Source: Autumnicola lenta
GTDB taxonomy: Bacteria; Bacteroidota; Bacteroidia; Flavobacteriales; Flavobacteriaceae
Direction: 5' to 3'
DNA: 64,000 nucleotides
NCBI RefSeq assembly: GCF_031846515.1
Contig: NZ_JAVRHO010000020.1
Coordinates: 1 to 64,000 of the forward strand
The translations under genes were made by a program, and so were the position numbers. The first letter of the stretch is position 1. The number at the start of each line of letters is the position of its first letter. This document shows, piece after piece, positions 58,194 through 64,000 of this stretch. Below the pieces are notes generated by a model. That model did no database searches. It was not told where the DNA came from and was given only the letters and a program-made list of their open reading frames with translations.

Positions 58194-59885
58194 TTAATTT
58201 TCTTCAGTTTTAATAAATCCTTCAATAATAAACGCCAAAAGCATAACAATAGCACAACCAAGTAAATTCAGCCATAAATATGGAATTATGTCCAGCATAA
58301 AAATACCTATTATTATAATTTGGGTAAAAATAGCCGCTATAAAAGTGGCATTACTATTTACCTTTTTTACAAAAAATGCAAGTAGAAATACGCCCAGTAC
58401 ATTTCCGTAGAAGATAGATCCTATAATATTTACCAGCTGGATAAGATTGTCAAAAAGATCTGCGACAGAGGCGAAACTAACGGCAATTACACCCCATACC
58501 AAGGTAAACCACTTGGAAGCTTTTACGAAATGCTCGTCATTTTTATCCTTTTTTATTCCTCTTTTATAGATATCAATAGCGGTAGTGGAGGCGAGGGCAT
58601 TAAGTTCTGATGCTGTAGAAGACATTGCTGCACTAAGGATCACCGCCAGTAGCAAACCTATCAGTCCGCGAGGCAAATTATTTAAAATGAAATGTATAAA
58701 GACATAATCTTTATCATTACTCTCAGCATTTTTATCTGAAGCATCAATAAAAATTTTTGCTTTCTCCCTGATTTCCTGTTCTTCTGAATTTATTTCTGTT
58801 AGTCGTTCATGGAACTTCTGTTTATCTACTGCCGAAGTCTGTTCACCTGCCTGGGCATAGTTATTTGTTAATTGATGCTTTTCCTGCTGAAGTTCTTTAT
58901 GATCCATTATAAGATCCTCATATTGATTGGCATAATCAGATTCCAAAACAGTTTGTGTCGCTGCCGGATTAAAGTTCAACGGAGTTTCATTAAACTGATA
59001 AAAGACAAAAACCATCACGCCTACCAATAAAATAAAGAATTGGAGCGGCACTTTTAATAATCCGTTAAAGATCATACCCATCTGACTTTCCCTTACAGAT
59101 CGTCCTGTGAGGTAGCGCTGTACCTGGCTTTGATCTGTTCCAAAGTACGAAAGCGCTAAAAAAGATCCACCAATCAATCCGCTCCAAAAGGTATATCGGT
59201 TTTCGAAATCAAAAGAGAAATCCAGGATTTCCATTTTTCCACTTGAACCTGCAATTTCCATGGCAGAGGTAAAATCCACATTATCGGGCAAATATTCCAG
59301 AATAATGAAGAAAGTAGTAATCATCCCGGTAAGAATAACCGCCATTTGTTGTTTATGAGTAACGTTGACAGCTTTAGTTCCCCCCGAAACGGTATAAATA
59401 GTAACTAAACTTCCTATTAAAATGATCAATCCATTTAAGTTCCACCCTAACACAGCCGAAAGTACTATGGCCGGGGCATAAATTGTAAGTCCGGCGGCAA
59501 GGCCGCGCTGAATTAGGAAGAGAATTGCAGTAAGAGTTCGGGTTTTTCTGTCGAAGCGTGTTTCCAGGTATTCGTAGGCAGTATACACCTGTAGTCTGTG
59601 GTAAATGGGAATGAAAACCATACAGATAATGACCATCGCGATGGGAAGCCCGAAATAGAACTGAACAAAACCCATCCCATCATGAAAAGCCTGGCCGGGA
59701 GTGGAGAGAAAGGTAATGGCACTTGCCTGTGTAGCCATAACGGAAAGCCCGATTGTCCACCATTGCGCATCATTACCACCTTTTATATAATCCTGTACGT
59801 TCTTGCTTCCACGCGATTTATAGACGCCATACCATACGATAAAAGTTATAGTAATAACAAGGACAAACCAGTCTATTAATTCCAT
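58194..59885 (-). CDS. Sodium:solute symporter (SSS family)
   Basis: 563 aa with 13-14 membrane helices. Start MELIDWFVLVITITFIVWYG; SVMATQASAITFLSTPGQAF (Na site, TM1), RFDRKTRTLTA, YTVSGGTKAVNVTHKQQ and SSTASELNALASTTAIDIYK. Sugar or organic-acid uptake with Na+. A non-hydrophobic insert of about 85 residues (about 310-395) rich in Glu, Gln, Lys and Asn with coiled-coil look interrupts the helix pattern. It starts inside the 38-aa gene (10-nt overlap), its likely partner subunit. Confidence 0.95.
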   Translation of the reverse strand: MELIDWFVLVITITFIVWYGVYKSRGSKNVQDYIKGGNDAQWWTIGLSVMATQASAITFLSTPGQAFHDGMGFVQFYFGLPIAMVIICMVFIPIYHRLQVYTAYEYLETRFDRKTRTLTAILFLIQRGLAAGLTIYAPAIVLSAVLGWNLNGLIILIGSLVTIYTVSGGTKAVNVTHKQQMAVILTGMITTFFIILEYLPDNVDFTSAMEIAGSSGKMEILDFSFDFENRYTFWSGLIGGSFLALSYFGTDQSQVQRYLTGRSVRESQMGMIFNGLLKVPLQFFILLVGVMVFVFYQFNETPLNFNPAATQTVLESDYANQYEDLIMDHKELQQEKHQLTNNYAQAGEQTSAVDKQKFHERLTEINSEEQEIREKAKIFIDASDKNAESNDKDYVFIHFILNNLPRGLIGLLLAVILSAAMSSTASELNALASTTAIDIYKRGIKKDKNDEHFVKASKWFTLVWGVIAVSFASVADLFDNLIQLVNIIGSIFYGNVLGVFLLAFFVKKVNSNATFIAAIFTQIIIIGIFMLDIIPYLWLNLLGCAIVMLLAFIIEGFIKTEEN

Positions 59886-59992
59886 TGACCGAAATAATTC
59901 ATTATGAAGTAAAAAAGAATAATGTAAACGATGTTTGCCACCAGAACAACGGTATAACTTGTTTTCCAGGTGTATTTTTCAGGCTTTTCCAT
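59876..59992 (-). CDS. 38-aa membrane protein coupled to the symporter
   Basis: ATG at 59992, TAA at 59876; sequence begins MEKPEKYTWKTSYTVVLVAN and continues with a hydrophobic helix IVYIILFYFIMNYF and ends GQWN. One membrane helix (about 14-33). The start shares one base with the PIG-L stop (TAATG), and the stop lies inside the symporter start by 10 nt, so both junctions are translationally coupled. Small partner subunits of SSS carriers are known (YhdT with PanF, YjcH with ActP, DUF4212), so a subunit role is inferred. Confidence 0.85.
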   Translation of the reverse strand: MEKPEKYTWKTSYTVVLVANIVYIILFYFIMNYFGQWN

Positions 59993-62484
59993 TATTTACC
60001 TATTGAAATCATATTTGCAAAAAGCTTGTATGCACCGGGAACACCGGCAGGAAATTGCCTAAAAAAGCTAATTCCTGTGTAAATATAATAACCTTCACCA
60101 TACTTTGCGACCAGTAAACTTCCATCTCTGGGCAATTCTTCTTTGTCGTTCATAGAAAGTACAGGAGTAAATTCCGGAGCCCATTTGTTGGGAAAATAAA
60201 GTCCGCGTTCCTGTACCCAGTTCTCAAAATCTGCTTTGGTAATTTTGTTTGGCGAATTAAGCAGGGGATGATCTTCGGCGAGAAATCTTACTTCGGCATT
60301 TTCATCGGTAACCCTGTCCCTGGAAAGTTCCAGGTTGTATGGGGCGATATTGTCACTCTGCAGACCTCTGTTTGTGTTGTACTGCACAATTAAATTCCCA
60401 CCATTTTTCACATAATTAAGAAGTATTGGCTGCTTATATTTTAACTCTTCAACCACGTTGTATGCCCTTATTCCAATAACAACAGCATCAAACCTACTTA
60501 AGGAAGCTTCAGAAATACCGGAAGGGGAAATTCTGGATACTTTATAGCCAATTTGCTCAAGACTCTCGGGCACCACATCTCCGGCTCCTTCAATATAGCC
60601 AATTTGCTGTCCCTTTTTGTGAATATTGAGCTTTGCTACTTTTAATTCTGAAGGTAAAACTAAAGTTTGAAACGGGATATGTTGGTAATCTATATAAACA
60701 GTTTTTTCTGAATAAACTTCATCTTTAATTTTCGCCTTCGGAATAATATAAGCCTCACTTTGGTCTGCAGGAGGAGTAATACTGAAGTTTAAAGTAACAG
60801 AACCACCCTTTTGAGGAATGCTGAAGTTCCTCGACTCTGGTTCAATCCTCCAGTCTTCACCGGAATCAAGTACTAAAGTTCCCTGGACACTGTCTTTAAC
60901 TGATGTTATCCTGGCCGATATTTGTCTTTTTTGAGCATTGTCAAAAATCATTACATTTTTATCAAATGCAACAGAAACTGGAGGAACAATTTCAAAAGAG
61001 CGATAGGTTTCTCCAAGAACATTGTCGTTGTACTTATAAACCACTTCTTTGCTATACGGAATTTTTACTCCGTTAAAATCCAGATAAAACACGGCTTTGG
61101 TGTTCGCTGGAGTTTCAGGAAGACCTATTAATTCCCTGTTTTCGACTTTATACATACCTGTAGTTCCTTCTTCGTTTAGCCAATATGGAGAAGTGACTTC
61201 ACTGCTATTGGGGATATGTAAGGTCAATTCTTCACTCCAGCCTGTGTTGTTTTTTAAGGTAACGTCGGGTTCGATAGAAGAATTATTTGGTGATATTTCT
61301 ACTTTTTGAAGGTCAATTGCATAATCACTTCTGTTAATAGCTTCAAACCGCACATTAACTTCTTCTGAAGGTGTTGCCGTGGCATTTTCGGCAACAGCTT
61401 CAAGATAAAGCCCTGCAGAAGCAGCTATAATGTTTTTTATTTCTTCAGATTTTATTTCTCTCCAATGTTCGTTGTCCAGTTCTTTGATAAGCTGGTAGGC
61501 AGCTACCAATTGGGGAAGGCTGGCTGCAGGATTGGTGAAATTAAAATTTTCTTCAACTCCACTCAAAATTTCACCAATTTCAGCACCGCCTTCTATGCGG
61601 CTCCAGGAAGTATTAATACCTTCGAAGATATCTTCTTTTCCTTCAGACATTGTGCCTTTGATAAGTTCCAGGTATTCCTCCTGTGAACCCCGGCTACCGG
61701 TGCTTCCGAATCCCTGCGAACGATGCTGACTGCGGCTTAAAGCTGCAATTTCCGGATTGGAAAGTCCCTTCAGCGGAAAATATACGCCGGTGTCAAACTG
61801 TAAAAAATTTTGTTTACTGGCTTCTTCAAAGGCTTCCTCGCTTCCGTAGAACCAGGGAGAAGTATTAAAAAAAAGCTTTTCTGGTTGATGAGTTTCAGTA
61901 AACTCTAATTGATCGGGAAAAGCACTTTTATTATCAGCAAGTTCAAAAGCTTCTACGCTTAAAATTGCTGAAGAGGTATGATGGCCATGAGTGCTACCGG
62001 GAGTGCGATGATCAAAACGATTAATGATAACATCTGGCTTAAATTTGCGGATAATCCAAACCACATCGCTAAGCACTTCATCTCTGTTCCAGACTTCCAG
62101 GGTCTCATCGGCGGTTTTTGAATAACCAAAATCATTTGCACGGGTGAAAAATTGTTGTCCACCATCAATCCTTCTGGCGGCAAGTAATTCCTGAGTTCTG
62201 ATAACAGCCAGTTCTTCCCTAATTTGTGGCCCAATTAAATTTTGACCGCCATCACCCCTTGTAAGGGAAAGATAAGCCGTCCTGGCGTTCTTTTCATTAG
62301 AAAAATAAGAAATCAGACGGGTGTTTTCATCGTCAGGATGCGCAGCCACGTATAAAACGGAACCTAGAAAATTAAGCTTTTCAATCTGATGGTAAATTTC
62401 GGAAGCACTAAGTTTTGTTGGTGCCTGTGCCTGAAGAGACGAATGTAAAAAGAATAGAACCAGGAGAGATAGAACGTTACGCAT
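59992..62484 (-). CDS. PIG-L family deacetylase with C-terminal extension
   Basis: 830 aa from ATG 62484 (MRNVLSLLVLFFLHSSLQAQ, signal peptide); a GTG two codons upstream is less likely. PIG-L/LmbE zinc motif AHPDDE (48-53) with the later HGHHTSS (about 168-174) giving metal ligands. About 300 residues of catalytic domain, then beta-sandwich repeats (about 350-610, NPCBM/Ig-like) and a C-terminal Rossmann-like region (about 620-830) with FDAVVIGIRAYNVVEELK resembling ThuA/GAT-like domains. Removes acetyl from an amino-sugar, probably in the periplasm. First gene of the operon with the 38-aa protein, symporter and Gfo/Idh. Confidence 0.92.
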   Translation of the reverse strand: MRNVLSLLVLFFLHSSLQAQAPTKLSASEIYHQIEKLNFLGSVLYVAAHPDDENTRLISYFSNEKNARTAYLSLTRGDGGQNLIGPQIREELAVIRTQELLAARRIDGGQQFFTRANDFGYSKTADETLEVWNRDEVLSDVVWIIRKFKPDVIINRFDHRTPGSTHGHHTSSAILSVEAFELADNKSAFPDQLEFTETHQPEKLFFNTSPWFYGSEEAFEEASKQNFLQFDTGVYFPLKGLSNPEIAALSRSQHRSQGFGSTGSRGSQEEYLELIKGTMSEGKEDIFEGINTSWSRIEGGAEIGEILSGVEENFNFTNPAASLPQLVAAYQLIKELDNEHWREIKSEEIKNIIAASAGLYLEAVAENATATPSEEVNVRFEAINRSDYAIDLQKVEISPNNSSIEPDVTLKNNTGWSEELTLHIPNSSEVTSPYWLNEEGTTGMYKVENRELIGLPETPANTKAVFYLDFNGVKIPYSKEVVYKYNDNVLGETYRSFEIVPPVSVAFDKNVMIFDNAQKRQISARITSVKDSVQGTLVLDSGEDWRIEPESRNFSIPQKGGSVTLNFSITPPADQSEAYIIPKAKIKDEVYSEKTVYIDYQHIPFQTLVLPSELKVAKLNIHKKGQQIGYIEGAGDVVPESLEQIGYKVSRISPSGISEASLSRFDAVVIGIRAYNVVEELKYKQPILLNYVKNGGNLIVQYNTNRGLQSDNIAPYNLELSRDRVTDENAEVRFLAEDHPLLNSPNKITKADFENWVQERGLYFPNKWAPEFTPVLSMNDKEELPRDGSLLVAKYGEGYYIYTGISFFRQFPAGVPGAYKLFANMISIGK

Positions 62485-62513
62485 TCCCACATGTATTTTA
62501 GAGGTAGTAGCAT

Positions 62514-62521
62514 CAAATATA
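62514..62521 (-). promoter_or_regulatory. -7 box (TATATTTG) of PIG-L operon
   Basis: Exact TANNTTTG; leader about 23 nt. Confidence 0.45.
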
Positions 62522-62564
62522 ACACTTTGAAGACTCTTCTACCGCGTTTCTCCAGGTTTAACTT

Positions 62565-63104
62565 TTATAGCGCATCCTTACCTTCATCAAGTCGGGCATT
62601 TTTTTCTACCAGTGACACAGCTTTTTGAAGAATGAGGTTATTTGGGTAGGTAATCAATTCTCCATCTAAAGTCCTTAGATGCAAATGAAAAGCTTTTATG
62701 TCTTCAATAATAGCTTCAATAGGTATGTCTTTGTCATGAATCTTTATTTTATCTCCAATTTTATAAGGAAATGAGAAAAACATGATGACCCCACAAGTAA
62801 TATTACTTAGAATAGACCATATAGCAAAAAGGGCTACTCCTAAAATTGCGAAAACTGATGAAAATATGATGGAAAACTCTGCCCAGCCAACTCCCCAGGC
62901 AATTGATAGAAGAAAAACACCTAGTATAAAGACGAGTATATTGATGTATTTAAACATTAACCGGGTTCGCGTAATATTAATTTCAGCACGTTCGCCAACC
63001 CTTTTTGCAGCTTGTTTAAGAAAAAATTGAAGAATTAGCAGCATCAAAAATATTGCCACGCTGTAAAAAACTTCTATTGGAATTAAGCTTATTAATCTAT
63101 CCAT
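62565..63104 (-). CDS. Small MscS-type channel domain protein
   Basis: 179 aa: three hydrophobic helices (about 10-30, 50-75, 80-112), the last containing FAILGVALFAIWSILSNITCG (pore-helix-like), then the MscS beta domain with YKIGDKIKI, and YPNNLILQKAV. It ends before the cytoplasmic cage, so it is about 100 residues shorter than MscS. Third MscS-family gene of the window. Stands alone between PIG-L and maf. Confidence 0.88.
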   Translation of the reverse strand: MDRLISLIPIEVFYSVAIFLMLLILQFFLKQAAKRVGERAEINITRTRLMFKYINILVFILGVFLLSIAWGVGWAEFSIIFSSVFAILGVALFAIWSILSNITCGVIMFFSFPYKIGDKIKIHDKDIPIEAIIEDIKAFHLHLRTLDGELITYPNNLILQKAVSLVEKNARLDEGKDAL

Positions 63105-63124
63105 TAATGAACGCCGATTTTCTG

Positions 63125-63132
63125 CAAATATA
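63125..63132 (-). promoter_or_regulatory. -7 box (TATATTTG) of small mscS
   Basis: Exact TANNTTTG; leader about 14 nt. Confidence 0.45.
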
Positions 63133-63210
63133 ATTCTTGTTCATTTAAATTTTGGTAAAAAAGAAGAAGCATTTATCGTGATTATGCTATTTCAGCATCT
63201 TGTTGAAATG

Positions 63211-63798
63211 CTAAGAATTTCCAATTTCCTTTAACTTCTGATAGACAAGATGCGTGGGTAATCCGACCACGTTTACGTAACTTCCCTCAATATTAGTGAT
63301 CCCAATAAGCCCAATCCATTCCTGGATAGCATATCCACCTGCTTTATCAAAAGGTTTATATTGGCGTACGTAATACTCTATTTCTTCGGAAGTTAATGTT
63401 TTGAACCGAACTTTAGTAATGCAGCTTAACGTTTCCTGCTTTTCAGCCGTTGTAAAACACACTGAAGTGATTACCTGGTGCTCTTTTCCAGAAAGAGATG
63501 TTAACATGGTAACGGCTTCTTCAGCATCTGCAGGTTTTCCCATAGCCACACCTTCATTACATACAATCGTATCGCTGGTGACTAGGATTTGATTTGGTTT
63601 TAAATCGCCAAAAGCTTCGGCTTTAAGTTCCGCAAGAAAATCTGTTATCTCTTCATTTTCCAAATGATCTGGGAATACTTCTTTTACTGGTCGCACGTCT
63701 ACAGTAAACGGAATTTCCATTTCCTTAAAAAATTTTTGCCTTCTCGGAGAGCCCGAAGCAAGAATAATTTCTTTGTTCTTTAAATAATTTTTCAGCAT
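63211..63798 (-). CDS. maf: Maf nucleoside-triphosphate pyrophosphatase
   Basis: Hydrolyses non-canonical or excess NTPs (dTTP/UTP for YhdE-type). 195 aa, normal length. N-terminal LASGSPRRQ (14-21, with S-x-R-R), TSDTIVCNEG and GKP motif, and C-terminal EWIGLIGITNIEGSYVNVVGLP. Three bases after the partial gene at the window end, so in one operon with it. Confidence 0.95.
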   Translation of the reverse strand: MLKNYLKNKEIILASGSPRRQKFFKEMEIPFTVDVRPVKEVFPDHLENEEITDFLAELKAEAFGDLKPNQILVTSDTIVCNEGVAMGKPADAEEAVTMLTSLSGKEHQVITSVCFTTAEKQETLSCITKVRFKTLTSEEIEYYVRQYKPFDKAGGYAIQEWIGLIGITNIEGSYVNVVGLPTHLVYQKLKEIGNS

Positions 63799-63801
63799 AA
63801 T

Positions 63802-63999
63802 CTAAAATATGAATTTGTGTAGGCCCAGCGAAATCAATCCAAAGAAAAGGACCAATTTCAGAATAAGGCTTAAATGAGTAAAATGCTTCTTTTTTTTCGC
63901 TTCAGGTATTTTTACCATTACGTAAAGAAGCGGAGCAAGGATAAAAAGTAGTACATAAATCGTGGCATAGGTGTTCTCAAAAAGGTAGTTGTAGAGATA
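63802..63999 (-). CDS. C-terminus of a membrane protein, UbiA-like prenyltransferase (partial)
   Basis: 65 residues in frame to the window edge, stop TAG at 63802. Two hydrophobic helices (TIYVLLFILAPLLYVMV and LILKLVLFFGLISLGL) and a basic loop KIPEAKKKKHF. Gene order with maf in flavobacteria, as I recall, places here a geranylgeranylglycerol-phosphate geranylgeranyltransferase (UbiA family); the tail fits but is not diagnostic. Starts outside the window. Confidence 0.55.
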   Translation of the reverse strand, partial: YLYNYLFENTYATIYVLLFILAPLLYVMVKIPEAKKKKHFTHLSLILKLVLFFGLISLGLHKFIF

Positions 64000-64000
64000 G

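Overview
The window is a continuous chromosomal segment of a member of the Bacteroidota, almost certainly a marine-type Flavobacteriaceae (Gramella/Zunongwangia/Salinimicrobium-like). The reasons are an AT-rich sequence, TANNTTTG-type promoters (the Bacteroidetes -7 box) close to start codons, a TonB-dependent receptor with an N-terminal carboxypeptidase-regulatory-like domain, a dnaX without the zinc module, and family-restricted genes (DUF3822, DUF6787-like, DUF2911, mislabelled 'glyoxalase' and GreA-like proteins). Most genes are housekeeping. There is no prophage, CRISPR array, tRNA or rRNA operon.

Layout. 0-4 kb: TonB receptor with a His/Glu-rich loop, with two small membrane/exported proteins in one operon, a lipoprotein and a DUF937 protein. 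4.2-10 kb: serA, serC, LuxC-like acyl-CoA reductase, divergent 2x[4Fe-4S] ferredoxin, an NlpC/P60 protein without its catalytic cysteine, thiolase. 10-21.8 kb: PgpH-type HD phosphodiesterase, Gre-like factor, a SatD-like/DUF3307 pair behind a phased operator-like repeat array, an aldehyde dehydrogenase-DUF72-NUDIX run, two MscS channels and an EEP hydrolase. 21.9-29.3 kb: galE, a 50-aa YqaE/Pmp3 protein, DUF1206 with a hairpin over its start codon, VTT protein, two SDRs, an MDR, and a decayed IS1595-type transposase. 29.5-34 kb: cmk, rpsA, a 540-bp gene-free stretch full of palindromic repeats, FrnE-like DsbA. 34-44.5 kb: six-PAS histidine kinase with a stand-alone receiver, pyrRB, RNase Z, pdxH, and a SixA-PPK-PPX polyphosphate operon. 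44.7-52.5 kb: miaE, dnaX, rnpB (RNase P RNA), GH16 glucanase, rsmD-DUF3822-pilin-like operon, RecD-like helicase. 52.8-64 kb: kdsB, a light-response-like photolyase-SDR-SRPBCC operon, DUF2911 protein, an operon PIG-L deacetylase / 38-aa membrane protein / sodium:solute symporter / Gfo-Idh dehydrogenase, a third MscS, Maf, and the end of a UbiA-like membrane enzyme.

The most unusual items are non-coding or very small. They include a family of short intergenic palindromes with core GCCAATTTTCG, and a roughly 97-bp two-copy element built of nested hairpins. There are also five TTATAAG boxes at 14-15 bp spacing in front of the SatD-like regulator, an overlooked 38-aa gene overlapping both neighbours in the symporter operon, and enzymes whose catalytic residue is replaced (NlpC/P60 Cys to Ala; photolyase-linked SDR Tyr to Val).
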